Under the pieces are notes generated by a model. It was not told where the DNA came from. It did no database searches and was given only the letters and a program-made list of their open reading frames with translations. The translations under genes and the position numbers were made by a program. DNA of 62,692 bases from a virus, in the IMG/VR virus record IMGVR_UViG_3300047319_000963, positions 1 to 62,692 of that record, one strand, 5' to 3'. Positions 38,481 through 48,300 of the stretch are shown here, in pieces; position 1 is the first letter of the stretch; every line of letters begins with the position of its first letter.

Positions 38481-40001
38481 CTATTTTCGCCCGAATCGGC
38501 GTCTGACTGACAGATTGCTAGAGAACAGCTTCTTAGCCGCCTGCACCAGAGACCGTTCAGTCGTGAAGTGCTCGGGTAATGAGTGCATCTCATGGAGGGG
38601 CACAGTTCTATTCAAGACCACGCCGTAGGGAGGGAACGGGCTCATCTGCTGATTGACCCCACGCCACAGGTACTTGAGGGCATCGACGATATCGCAGTGT
38701 CCGAGCACGTCGGAACGGACATAGTCCGTTCGTTGTGGGTTCCATATCGCGCCCTCTAAGTGCAGGATCGAGTTCTTGGCCGTGGGGAGGATGGCTATGC
38801 GGTTCTGATGGAAGGCATTGCGCAGGTTGTTGAGGCTAGCTTCCTTGCCGTCTGTCTTATCCGCGCTACCGACCTTCAGGTCGTGCTGGACGTTGAGATC
38901 GTGGATGAGCCGGGGCTCTGTGTCGGATAAGCGCAAGAACGGGTTCGTCTTGAACTTGTCGTGATCCCAAAAGAAGCTCTCACCGAAGGCTTGCTGCTCG
39001 CACTCGCGGAGAGCCGCGGCAATCTCGGCCGTGCTCGCGTTTCGTTTCGCCCAGTCGGACGCTACAACGAGCTTAGCCGCGCTGAAATCGTAGTAAGCGC
39101 AGACGACAGCGCACAGATCTCTCGAGCCGGGGTCGATTGCGGTGTATCCGAGGAAGTACTCAGGCTGTTGCCACTCCATGATATGGATGGCGGGGTTGAA
39201 CTCCGGGATAACAGTACGAGATTCAGACCTGACGTCGATGCACAGGAGCTCGCGCTTGCATTGCTCTGAGTCGATACCTCCCAAGGTCGCAATGAACTCG
39301 TTTCGTTCGGCGTCCTTAATCCTCGGGTTGTCGAATATCGTCTTGTGTTGGTATGCGCCGCGTGCGATCGCATCAGGAACAAAGTCTACTTTCCACGGGT
39401 GCCCCGGCTCATCGCTCGGGGTCGAATTCATCATCAACGTGGCTTCTAGGAAGCCCATGAACTGAGGCATGATCACTGACGTGACCACGTACTTGAGCTT
39501 GTCGCAGAAAGAAGCCTCGGAGATCGTAAACCCGTTGCTCGCTCGACCACGTAACCCGTTGGGGTTCGTGTCGATACCCACGAGACGAATGATCGAGCCA
39601 TTCGGAAAGAAGAGACCGGCCTCGGTGCCTTGGTAGCTCTGCCGATAGATCGGCTTTATCGACTCTGGACAATCTGCTACTAACTGGTCGAAAAGTGGTA
39701 GGACAATCGAGGCAATGTCTTTTGCGTACGCGGTCGCGTACGTGTACGTGGCACCGGGGTTGCGAAGACTATCCTCAATCCGTATGAGCAAAGACATGAA
39801 GTCTTTGCCGAAGCGCCGCCCGCAGTTCGTGATGTAGATGCGAGGCCAGTAGCCTTCTTGTGCTTCGCCACGTTTGCGCGCTTCGAACGAGCGCTTCTCC
39901 CACGTGCGATAGTGATCGTAGATGTCACGTTGACCGGAATGCAGCTTGTAGCGTAGACGCGCGGCTCGCCAGAGCTTCGCGCTGTCTAGGGTGACGCTCA
40001 C
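38481..40001 (-). CDS. terminase large subunit (ATPase-nuclease)
   Basis: The 506-residue protein has the packaging ATPase signature NCGRRFGKD (Walker A-like, residues 59-67), an acidic Walker B region with GFTISEASFC, a coupling SNS-like MMNSTPSDEPG, and the RNase H-type nuclease starting TAIDPGSRD, ending in HCDIVDALKYLW. Length fits TerL. It is followed by the portal gene, as expected. Confidence 0.9.
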   Translation of the reverse strand: MSVTLDSAKLWRAARLRYKLHSGQRDIYDHYRTWEKRSFEARKRGEAQEGYWPRIYITNCGRRFGKDFMSLLIRIEDSLRNPGATYTYATAYAKDIASIVLPLFDQLVADCPESIKPIYRQSYQGTEAGLFFPNGSIIRLVGIDTNPNGLRGRASNGFTISEASFCDKLKYVVTSVIMPQFMGFLEATLMMNSTPSDEPGHPWKVDFVPDAIARGAYQHKTIFDNPRIKDAERNEFIATLGGIDSEQCKRELLCIDVRSESRTVIPEFNPAIHIMEWQQPEYFLGYTAIDPGSRDLCAVVCAYYDFSAAKLVVASDWAKRNASTAEIAAALRECEQQAFGESFFWDHDKFKTNPFLRLSDTEPRLIHDLNVQHDLKVGSADKTDGKEASLNNLRNAFHQNRIAILPTAKNSILHLEGAIWNPQRTDYVRSDVLGHCDIVDALKYLWRGVNQQMSPFPPYGVVLNRTVPLHEMHSLPEHFTTERSLVQAAKKLFSSNLSVRRRFGRK

Positions 40002-41722
40002 TCTTCGTCGTCAGCACGCTTCTTCATGAGAGCCTTGACGTCTGTCTTTTTCTTGGCTCCAGGAGCGGAGCTTAATTTGAATTCGCCATAGTCGAAGGCG
40101 CCAGTCTTACCGTTGCCGTGTTGAGGGTGACCCTCGGGGAACTCGCTGTGATAGCCGCCAGTAGGGCGCTCGGAACGCTTGTACTCAGAGGGCGTCTTGG
40201 GACTCGGATTGCCCGCGAGCTGGTCCGCGTCGAACATCGACTGGCCCGAGCGCTGAGGCCGTTCGCGTAAGTGATCGCCAGCGGGCTTGCCTTGTGCTTG
40301 ATGCAGAGCGGCGCGATCTTCTGCATCTTGGATAGCGATGCGCGCCTTCATTGCTTTGTCGGTCTCGTTGGGCAATCGTTCAAAATTCGTTACCGCCGGA
40401 CGCATGCGTCCCGAATACTCAGTCGGTATGCGCGGTGTCTGCGGCCCGCCCATGATCATCGAGTTGTCGAGGGCTTCATCTGACGAGGGCGGCAACATTG
40501 CGTTACGCGCACGTTCACGCATCGGCCCTACTGACTGTTCATAGTTCAACGCACCCGGCGGAGTTGTTCGCGGCCCGTGCCCCGCGATCACATCGTCTGC
40601 GGGCATGAAGGGCGCGCGCTCGCCTGCCAACGCTGATCTCGCGGCTGGTGAAACCGCGTCAGGTGGAACAGTGGGCGGACCAAGATCATGGAATGGTGCC
40701 GCCTCGCCGGCTTGAATTGCTTTGGCTTCGGTCGAGATCGCACTGGGCGGAATAGTAGGGATTCCTGGTCGAGGGGGCTCGATTGGGATCGTACGACCCA
40801 TCAGGCGGGCCATGCGCGGCGCATCGGTTGCGCCTCTCTTTATGTTCGGAGTTACACCGGCGATCTCTACGTTGTTGCCGAAATCAATGTGAGGGACATT
40901 CGGCAGACCAGTATCTTTCGGAACCTTGAAATCGCCGCCGTAACCTTTGGGTGGAGGCAACGCGTTCGTTCGCATCGCCGTCTCTTCCGGCCCGAGCTTT
41001 CGACCTCCCGCGAGTTCCTTGTCGACCATGCTCTGTTGCGCACGACGAGGAGGGGGTTGGGTTTTTGCGGCGGCGCCCGCTCGAGCAGGCGGAGGTACCG
41101 TGGGCGCGCTCACTGCTCGATTGATGAGCGGCCCGCCCAGCTCGGCCGCGCTTTGACTTCCCGCACCTCGAGCTGCAGCCGCACCTCTCGCAATCTCGGA
41201 TGCCTCGGGTGCTGCCTCCCCGCCCACAGTCGCCATCGCTGGTGCGAGCGGAGGTCCACCTGGCGGCCCGTTCTTGAACAAGTCTTTGATGTAAGGTGCC
41301 GCTTTCGCGACTCCCGCACCGAGACCGCCGAGCACAGCAGAGGGGCCAGCGCCCCAAGCAGCGCCCATGGCTCGGTTGCCCTCCGTGCCCCCGCCTGCGC
41401 CCTCTAGCCCGCCTCGAGCGCCCGCTAAGAGCGCGTTGGCAGCTACACCTTCGCCGGCCATGCCACCCGTCGCTACGGCGCTTGGAAGCGCGCCGAGGGC
41501 CTGTCCCGTGTAGAAGTTGCCAGGGTACTTATCGGCCGCTTCTTGGTTCTCTGCACGCTCGTTGTTGCGCAAGTCATTGTACGCAGAGCCAGCTGCGTAA
41601 TTGCGCGGGATGCCCGTGTCGTCACTCGCGTCTGGTGTGAGTAGGGGAATGAGTTCATCGCCCCACTTGCCTGTGAACCCCTGTCCGAGCCCACGCATCA
41701 ATGCTTCTGCTTTACCAGACAT
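39998..41722 (-). CDS. large Gly/Pro-rich virion-type protein (574 aa)
   Basis: The N-terminal 160 residues are Gly/Ala-rich amphipathic helices (GALPSAVATGGMAGEGVAAN; AAWGAGPSAVLGGLGAGVAK) strikingly like residues 110-190 of the 22705 product; then a Pro-rich middle and a charged tail. It probably belongs to the same ejection-type group, although it lies between terminase and portal-side genes. The end overlaps TerL by ATGA. Confidence 0.55.
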   Translation of the reverse strand: MSGKAEALMRGLGQGFTGKWGDELIPLLTPDASDDTGIPRNYAAGSAYNDLRNNERAENQEAADKYPGNFYTGQALGALPSAVATGGMAGEGVAANALLAGARGGLEGAGGGTEGNRAMGAAWGAGPSAVLGGLGAGVAKAAPYIKDLFKNGPPGGPPLAPAMATVGGEAAPEASEIARGAAAARGAGSQSAAELGGPLINRAVSAPTVPPPARAGAAAKTQPPPRRAQQSMVDKELAGGRKLGPEETAMRTNALPPPKGYGGDFKVPKDTGLPNVPHIDFGNNVEIAGVTPNIKRGATDAPRMARLMGRTIPIEPPRPGIPTIPPSAISTEAKAIQAGEAAPFHDLGPPTVPPDAVSPAARSALAGERAPFMPADDVIAGHGPRTTPPGALNYEQSVGPMRERARNAMLPPSSDEALDNSMIMGGPQTPRIPTEYSGRMRPAVTNFERLPNETDKAMKARIAIQDAEDRAALHQAQGKPAGDHLRERPQRSGQSMFDADQLAGNPSPKTPSEYKRSERPTGGYHSEFPEGHPQHGNGKTGAFDYGEFKLSSAPGAKKKTDVKALMKKRADDEE

Positions 41723-43184
41723 GATCTGGATCTTCTTTCTGTACGTCTTCCGTGAACGGCTTCGGCTTCTCAGGCTGAGTCGGCGCGGTCGGTGTGTTAG
41801 TTTGAGTCTGACCAGTGTTCGCTGTTTGCCCGCCCGTAGAACCTGTTGGTTGCGCGGGTAGTGCCGGCGCTGGCGTTGCGGCTTGCTGCGCGGTCTGTTG
41901 GTTCGGTTGCGCCTGTGAGCCCGTCGCTGTTTGCTGGAGCGTGTTACTTGGGCCAGGCGGGGGATTCGCGGCGGCGCTACCTGGTTTGATGACCGGGTTG
42001 CCAGACGCGTCCTTCTCTGTCTCGGGTGGCTTAGCCTTGTCAGCTGGGCTCACGTAGTCAGAATGTACTGAGCTCGTGTCCACGTCCGCGGTCGAGGCTT
42101 GCGGGAGCGGCGCGTCCGCCTTCGGTGGCTCCGGTGCCGTCCATCCAAGAATCCCGGCAGCGGCTTGGTTCTCGGGCTTGGGCGCTTCGACGTATTGATG
42201 CACAGGCGCTGTACCCGCGAAGTTACCCGGATCTTTCACTTCATCGGGCGCGACTTCTGCATCAGGCACGCGCATGTTCGGTCGCAAGTTCCCTGCGTTT
42301 ACTTGTTCCCTGAGCGCGTTGATCTCGTTGAGGTCCGCCCCTTGCGCCATAAACTGATAAGGATTAACGGCATAACGACCTGCATTAATATCCGCCTGGC
42401 GATTCGCAGTGTCTTGGTCATACATCGCTTTCTTCGCCTGGTACATCTTGAACGCGGCGTAGTCTTTGTCGTGCTGAGTTACAGCGTTCTCGTACTCAGA
42501 CCTGGCTGCGTTGTATGCCTTATCGAACTCACCTTGCTTCTTCGTGTTGTCACGAAGCGTGATCGCTAGATTCGTCGCGTCGGTGTAGTTTTTTTCTTGC
42601 GGACCGATGATCTTGTCGTATTCGGCCTGTGCGCCGCTGTTGAAATCGTCGAGTGCACTTTGGGCGCCTGCAGTATATGTGGCGTCAAGGTTCTTGATCC
42701 CTTGATTCAACAGATTCGCACGCGCCATCAGTGCATCATACTGATCCTTCGCTGCTGCACTCTTCTGAATCTGAGGTTGTAAACCTTGCATGATAGGCTT
42801 CAGAGCTAGGAGCTCGGCGTTGATATCTTCTCTGGCTTGCTCACGCGCCGCAGTCGCGGCGTCTAGACCCTTCTGCAATTCGGTACGTTTTGCGTCCTGC
42901 TTTTGCTTCAATGCATGGGCTTCAGCATCAATGCGCGTCCGCTCACGCCCCAACGCGATCGCGTACTGATCGCCGCCGCCCGCGCGCAATGCTTGATCCT
43001 TGAGTACATTCGGACCGGTCAGGGCTTCGCGCTTGACGATGAGCGGATCATCCTCGCCGTTCATGCCAGTCAACGAGGCGATATCGCTCGGCGTGAGCGT
43101 GACACCGGGTTGAGCTGTCCCACCCCAAGAAGAAGGCAGGACTTGCGTCGCGCCCGCGCCATTAAGCAGAGTCCGTAACGACAT
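41712..43184 (-). CDS. coiled-coil virion-type protein (490 aa)
   Basis: Residues 60-260 form long Ala/Gln/Lys coiled coils (AEAHALKQKQDAKRTELQKG; KNYTDATNLAITLRDNTKKQ), followed by a proline-rich linker with Thr/Gln/Pro repeats and an acidic end (KEDPDHVW). It overlaps the next gene by 11 bases. Composition suggests an internal virion or scaffold-accessory protein. Confidence 0.55.
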   Translation of the reverse strand: MSLRTLLNGAGATQVLPSSWGGTAQPGVTLTPSDIASLTGMNGEDDPLIVKREALTGPNVLKDQALRAGGGDQYAIALGRERTRIDAEAHALKQKQDAKRTELQKGLDAATAAREQAREDINAELLALKPIMQGLQPQIQKSAAAKDQYDALMARANLLNQGIKNLDATYTAGAQSALDDFNSGAQAEYDKIIGPQEKNYTDATNLAITLRDNTKKQGEFDKAYNAARSEYENAVTQHDKDYAAFKMYQAKKAMYDQDTANRQADINAGRYAVNPYQFMAQGADLNEINALREQVNAGNLRPNMRVPDAEVAPDEVKDPGNFAGTAPVHQYVEAPKPENQAAAGILGWTAPEPPKADAPLPQASTADVDTSSVHSDYVSPADKAKPPETEKDASGNPVIKPGSAAANPPPGPSNTLQQTATGSQAQPNQQTAQQAATPAPALPAQPTGSTGGQTANTGQTQTNTPTAPTQPEKPKPFTEDVQKEDPDHVW

Positions 43185-43190
43185 AGTTCT

Positions 43191-43685
43191 CTAGCGGTTC
43201 AGCAGTTGGATCGTTGCTTCAGTGAAATCAGCCTTGTTGAATCCCGAAAGAAACGGGACGAAGAACCAACCGGAAGGATCGTTCTTCGCGGCACTCGTCG
43301 CGACCTGCACGATTTTGTTGAAGTCGATAATCTTCGCACCTCGACGTGGAGAGTCAGTGCACTCGGTGGCGATGTCGATCGGTCGACTGATGAAGAGCTC
43401 GAGGGCCTTCTTCCACACTTCCTTCCCCGCGCGGTCCTTCACCTTCTTCTTCACGCGCACGGGATGCGCGAGATAGATAATCGAGTCCTGCGAGATCTCG
43501 GCGACCTTGATCGCGTTGACGAGCGGGGGCGGATTCTCGAGGTTGAACTGTTCCTCGAACGTGCGCCGGACATACGTCTCGTGCTTGGAGTTCGCAGGGA
43601 CTAGGACGACGACGTATCGCCCGCCGTGTTCGAAGGGGCGAGTTGGTTCTGTGACGAGTGCTGTGGCGTCGGCTTGTTTAGCCAT
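43191..43685 (-). CDS. unknown protein (164 aa)
   Basis: The chain is mixed alpha/beta with a strand-turn (YVVVLVPANSKHETYV) near the N-terminus and a central basic patch (HPVRVKKKVKDRAGKEVWKK). It overlaps the upstream gene by 85 bases. It is located between packaging genes. I do not recognise a family. Confidence 0.58.
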   Translation of the reverse strand: MAKQADATALVTEPTRPFEHGGRYVVVLVPANSKHETYVRRTFEEQFNLENPPPLVNAIKVAEISQDSIIYLAHPVRVKKKVKDRAGKEVWKKALELFISRPIDIATECTDSPRRGAKIIDFNKIVQVATSAAKNDPSGWFFVPFLSGFNKADFTEATIQLLNR

Positions 43686-43951
43686 TTAGAGATTGTTTCG
43701 AATGTTGCTAGGTTGAACTTGACTGTCTTACCACTGCCTTTTCGCGGGTACGTCAGCCAATAGTTTGCGAGATGTTTACCCTTCTCGCTGGGAATGATCG
43801 GTTTCTGCCAGACTTCGACGGGCTTGCGCCAGTTGCCGAATGGGAAGCGCTTGTCGACCTTCTCTACGATGAGTGAGAGATCGATGCCTGCTTGCGCGAT
43901 GGCAGTGAAGAGAGCGGCGCGCTGGGCGAGGACGAAATCAGTGACGTTCAA
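43601..43951 (-). CDS. unknown protein with TTG start (116 aa)
   Basis: TTG 43951 is preferred: its TTGA overlaps the upstream stop and GGAGG lies four bases before. The longer frame to 44014 would shadow the upstream gene. The chain is alpha/beta (LFTAIAQAGIDLSLIVEKVD) with a Ser/Pro-rich tail. Unknown function, between terminase-related genes. Confidence 0.55.
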   Translation of the reverse strand: MNVTDFVLAQRAALFTAIAQAGIDLSLIVEKVDKRFPFGNWRKPVEVWQKPIIPSEKGKHLANYWLTYPRKGSGKTVKFNLATFETISKWLNKPTPQHSSQNQLAPSNTAGDTSSS

Positions 43952-44097
43952 GTTTCCTCCACGTCGACCGCGATAACGAGACTCGAGGGCTTGGTCGTGT
44001 TGAGCTCGTCCCACGCGAGGTCTTCCGCTTCCTCGGGCGTGGCTGCTTTCACGTCGACGATGAGAGTGAAGGTCACGCTGTACCTAATGTCTTTCAA
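43948..44097 (-). CDS. small beta protein with TTG start (49 aa)
   Basis: TTG 44097 follows GGAGG at six bases and overlaps the end of the small terminase gene by 14 bases. The product reads IRYSVTFTLIVDVKAATPEE...SLVIAVDVEET, an alternating strand-helix-strand pattern. Its stop forms TTGA with the next TTG start. Missed by length cut-offs but well supported. Confidence 0.6.
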   Translation of the reverse strand: MKDIRYSVTFTLIVDVKAATPEEAEDLAWDELNTTKPSSLVIAVDVEET

Positions 44098-44515
44098 GAC
44101 GTGCCTCCGCCGCCGCTAGATCTTCCTCTGCCTGTGACTCGTCGAGGCCCTGTACAACTTCCTCCTGCACGCGGTCTTCGATAGCGTGGATACGCTCAGC
44201 GAAGCGCTCTTCGTCCTTCTGCAGACGGTGCTTGTACAAGAACTTGACCGCGTCGAGATTGGCCTCGTTAAACGCTGCCTTGTACAAGAACTCGAGAATC
44301 GAGCCCGAGAGCTTCGCGCGCTCTTCATCGATCATGTCGACAAAGGCCATGTAATCGACGGCGCCGCGGCGGCCCATCTCGATCCATTTGAGCAGGGTCT
44401 TTTGTGGGACCTTGACCATTGTCGCGGCGATCTCGAGCGTCATGCAGTTACGCAGAGCTTCGCGAAACGCTTCAATGATACGAGGACTAGGGGGTGGGGG
44501 CGGTGCTCGGTACAC
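44084..44515 (-). CDS. terminase small subunit-like protein
   Basis: GTG 44515 gives 143 residues: an HTH-like start (REALRNCMTLEIAATMVKVPQKTLLKWIEMGRRG) as in phage small terminases, then helices and a Glu/Ala-rich C-terminal coiled coil. It is the first packaging gene of the operon and lies under a TATAAT box. It would recognise phage DNA and load TerL. Confidence 0.75.
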   Translation of the reverse strand: MYRAPPPPPSPRIIEAFREALRNCMTLEIAATMVKVPQKTLLKWIEMGRRGAVDYMAFVDMIDEERAKLSGSILEFLYKAAFNEANLDAVKFLYKHRLQKDEERFAERIHAIEDRVQEEVVQGLDESQAEEDLAAAEARLERH

Positions 44516-44523
44516 TGTGTACT

Positions 44524-44529
44524 ATTATA
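44524..44529 (-). promoter_or_regulatory. -10 box upstream of the small terminase
   Basis: A perfect TATAAT reads on the - strand eight bases before the GTG at 44515, so the transcript would start one or two bases before the codon. There is no ribosome site. No clear -35 box is visible. Confidence 0.4.
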
Positions 44530-44534
44530 GCAGA

Positions 44535-44813
44535 TTAGTTCAGTGTCTCGTCTGGCTCTACTTCGCGCGCCATCTGCATCGCCGAGCTCATCGCATAGTG
44601 AAACATGTACAGCAGCTGCTCGGGCGTCACGCCTGGCATCGTCCCGATGAAGTTCGCGAGCACAGCCGTCATGAGCTTGCTCTGTAACCGAAGTTGGCGC
44701 GCGCCATCTTCGGGCGCAGCCTCAACGAATGACTGGCCGGCCTCGTCAATCTGTGCAGCGATTTTACCGTACGCGTCGATGAGAAGTGCAGCATCTGCGT
44801 GCTCAGTCGTCAT
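44535..44813 (-). CDS. unknown helical protein (92 aa)
   Basis: ATG 44813 (MTTEHADAALL) is used because it lies closest to the upstream gene's end. The chain is helical with Ala/Leu/Met-rich faces (LLYMFHYAMSSAMQMAREV). It precedes the small terminase in the same direction. No family recognised. Confidence 0.6.
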   Translation of the reverse strand: MTTEHADAALLIDAYGKIAAQIDEAGQSFVEAAPEDGARQLRLQSKLMTAVLANFIGTMPGVTPEQLLYMFHYAMSSAMQMAREVEPDETLN

Positions 44814-44952
44814 CGGTCGGCGGCTCTTCAATTAAGACCAAATCCTTGCCCAGTGAGCGCAGATACTCGGCGTCCGGGCTATCTTCCGGCGCACCCGACT
44901 CAATCAGCAGCCACAGGGCTACGTCCGCGGGGATGTACAACGGTGCTTCCAT
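44803..44952 (-). CDS. small acidic protein (49 aa)
   Basis: ATG 44952 starts MEAPLYIPADVALWLLIESG, followed by an acidic helix and a final PPTDDD. Its end overlaps the next gene's start by 11 bases. It is the first gene of the late operon, divergent from the gene at 44969 with only 16 bases between them. Function unknown. Confidence 0.55.
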   Translation of the reverse strand: MEAPLYIPADVALWLLIESGAPEDSPDAEYLRSLGKDLVLIEEPPTDDD

Positions 44953-44968
44953 GTACTAAGACTAGCAT

Positions 44969-45367
44969 ATGGAGAAGTGTCCTCTTTGTGGCTCGCGGGC
45001 CTTCTACGCGGGCTTGTTTATGGCTAAATGCGGCGGGCGCGGGTGTCAGAACTATGAGGCGCCAGTACAAGAAGAAAAAGAGCTCGAGTACGGCACTTGG
45101 GCTTGGGGGTGTCGTGCACAGCGACTCGGGTATAGGCTCGAGTGGCGACGCGCGAACACAACAGAGCCGTGGGATGATCTCGATGAGCAGCTCGAGAACG
45201 ACGAGTCACCGAACAACGATTACGCTTATCGTATCCAACAGAGTTTCTACCACGTGCCGAGCGGCTACATTCGCGGAACGGATCGATGGGCACGCGATCA
45301 AGAACGAGCGGGTTGGCAGACATATTACAACGGATCTGAGTACGAGATACGACCTGCTAAACTATAG
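44969..45367 (+). CDS. zinc-ribbon protein upstream of tail fibre (132 aa)
   Basis: The N-terminus EKCPLCGSRAFYAGLF...CGGRGC is a four-cysteine ribbon; the rest is aromatic and acidic (GYRLEWRRANTTEPWDDL). Proteins of the 'CPxCG...W...' restriction-alleviation-like type share this layout, but I cannot assign one. It lacks a ribosome site. Confidence 0.65.
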   Translation: MEKCPLCGSRAFYAGLFMAKCGGRGCQNYEAPVQEEKELEYGTWAWGCRAQRLGYRLEWRRANTTEPWDDLDEQLENDESPNNDYAYRIQQSFYHVPSGYIRGTDRWARDQERAGWQTYYNGSEYEIRPAKL

Positions 45368-45370
45368 TGT

Positions 45371-48300
45371 TTGGCAAATCCGACTCCTAAGAATACTTCG
45401 ACCCGCGTCCAGCTCCCTGTAGGCCCTAGCGGAACAGAACCACCTAACGCACCCGAGGGCGGGCTTGCGTACGCGAACGACACGGAAGTTGTTCGGGTCA
45501 AGACAAGCACGGGATGGGAGGACGTGGCGGGTGGAGGCGGGGGCGGCTCGATCTCAGGCATCAACTCGCCTGACGGTTCGATCACAGTCACGAATCCTGG
45601 CGGGCCGACCGTCTCGGTCGAGGTGAACGAGGCGAACGTCATGCTTGCGGGCGATGCGAACGGGCCGGCGAACGCGAACCAGGTCAACGCGATTCACGAG
45701 ACCTCGGGGCCGACCAAGCTCACGATCGGGCCGATCAACGACTTTCAGTTGCTGCAGCGAGTCGGAACGACGGTCGTAGGCACTGCGTACCCGCCGACGA
45801 CACTCGCGGGCGATGTCAATGGGCCGATGACGTCGAACCAAGTGAATGCGATTCACGAGACGTCGGGGCCAACGCAGCTGACGATTGGGGCGATAGGCGC
45901 GGGGCAGTTTCTGTTGCGCTCGGGCACGAACGTGGTTGGCGCGAACGTCGTGCAGACGAACGCGGGTAACCCGTACGTTGATCCGCCGCTCGTAGCTGGC
46001 ACGCTTGATGACGAGTTCGACTCAGGCAGTCCCGATCTCGTTGCGCGTGGTTGGACGATTCAGACAACGACGGGCACCATTCTTACTCGGGCAGGGAACG
46101 TCGAACCGTTCACTGTGTTACCGACTGTGCTAACGACGACGACGTACCTATCTACGATCGTTGGTAGCCAGCTCTTATTGCAGCTATACCCTGGCACCAA
46201 CTGCTATATCTCGAAGCCCTACACGATGACTTCGGGCAACGGCGGCTTGGTCTGGGCACGTGTTGGCACGCCGGCATATACGCTGGGTTCAACTACGGCT
46301 ACGAGCTTCATCGGCGTGAATCTTTGGTACGCAACGGCTGGTCGGCCAGATAGTAACAACAGGCAAGTTGCGCAGACTGAAAGTAACGGCACCAGCGTTG
46401 TAAACGCGGTGGACACAGGTTCTGTTGTCGGAGGAACAGCATCTGTGGTCACGAAGTCTACGAATCTTGGTAGTCTGGATCTTCTAGGTATAAAGCTGAG
46501 AAGCGGCACTACTGACTGGGTCTGCTTTGCCGCGGATTCTAGCAATGGCCACACGGAAAGTGCAGTTGTAGGCGGGGTAACTGCGACTACGGTTGCATTC
46601 GCAGGTTTTCAGCTCAATGAAGCTGCGGGCACAGGTCTGCCAAACAATACGAATGCGCGTATCTACTCGATAGACTTCTTCCGTTCTGCTAGTGGTGGTA
46701 ATGCTTGGATAGGCCAACCAACCAAGCCCTTACTCACTGGTGTAGGCAACGCAGCTGGCGGCGACCTCAGCCAGACGTACCCGAATCCATGGGTCAGTGC
46801 CGTGCACGAGACCTCAGGCCCGAGCCAGCTCACCATCGGCGCTATCAGCAACGGGCAGGTGTTGCAGCGCTCGGGGACCTCGCTCGTAGGTGTGTCGGCG
46901 GGGCTACCTAGCGGCAATCCGTATGTTGATCCGCCGCTGGTAGCTGGGCCTTATGACGACGAGTTTGATTCGGGATCGCCGGACCTTGCTGTTCGCGGGT
47001 ACATCGTAAGAAACGCCTCCAACGTCGACATGAGCCGGGTCGGTGATGTCCTGCCGTGGGACAACGTCGGGGCTGCCGGCCTAACAGCCGCAACCTACCG
47101 CTCCACGATCGTAGGTAGTCAAATCTTTGTGCAGACATTGGCCGGAAATACCATGGGTTTTTACAAACCCGTGACTGTTGTTGCGGGTAGCGGGGCCTTG
47201 TTCTGGGGTAGAATGGGCGCCCCGATGTATTATACCGGCGCATCGACTGGAACCTCATTTCTAGGAATCGAAGTCACTTACTCAGCTGGCGGGAACCCGG
47301 ACGGGAACAACCGGATATTCTCGCAGATGGACTCTCTGGGCACGAGCGGGAACTGGACGATAGAGCTTGGATCGTTCTCTGGCGGCGTTCTAACGAACAA
47401 TCAGAGACCTTCCAATAACGCAGGCCCCGACATACTCGGGCTCAAGTTGAACGGCGGTACGGGCGATTGGCGCATGTTCATCGCAGACTCAAGAGCTGGT
47501 ACGACGCAATCGGCTAACGTGACCGCACTGACTGCCTCGTCTCTGGCTTTCTTGCGGGTGTACATGGCCCAAGCTGCAGGAACCGGCTTTCCGAACAATG
47601 TACACGCACAGGTCTTCTCGATAGACTTCATCCGTAGCGCGAGTGGCCCAAGCGCATGGATAGGTCAAGCGCCCAAAGTCTCAGTCACTGGCACGTACGC
47701 TGGTCTTCCCACCGGCAACCCCTACGTCGACCCGCCCGCCGTAGCGAACAATTTCGACGACGAGTTCGAGACAGGCAGCCCCGACCTGGCGACGCGCGGG
47801 TGGACGATCAAGAACACGGCGGGAACGACGCTCACGCGCTCGGGTGACGTGGACGCGTGGAATGCGAGCGGTCCCGCTGCTGGCACGTATTGGTCGACTC
47901 TGCGAGGCTCACAGCTGCTCGTGCAGTTTCCCACGGCCGCTTCGACCTACTCGATCTTCAAGGCCATCACGACCTTGTCTCTGGGCGACATCTATTGGAT
48001 GCGAGCTGGCGCAGCGACTCGTCTTGACGCTTCCACGCCCGCGGGTTTCTTCGAGATGGGCTTGTATGCGAATGCAAGCGGACAGCCCGACCAGAACAAT
48101 CGCGTGTACGTGAGCTCGTACGGAAGCACGACTGGCGCGTGGTACGTGGACATGAACCGAACGACGGCGGGGACCACGGCGGGCACGAGCAGACAACCGC
48201 TAGGCGCTGCTATCCCGGACATGCGCGGGATTCAAGTATCGGGTGCCACGACTTACCACCCGTTCATGACGAACTCGGGCAACGGCGATACTTTGTCCAC

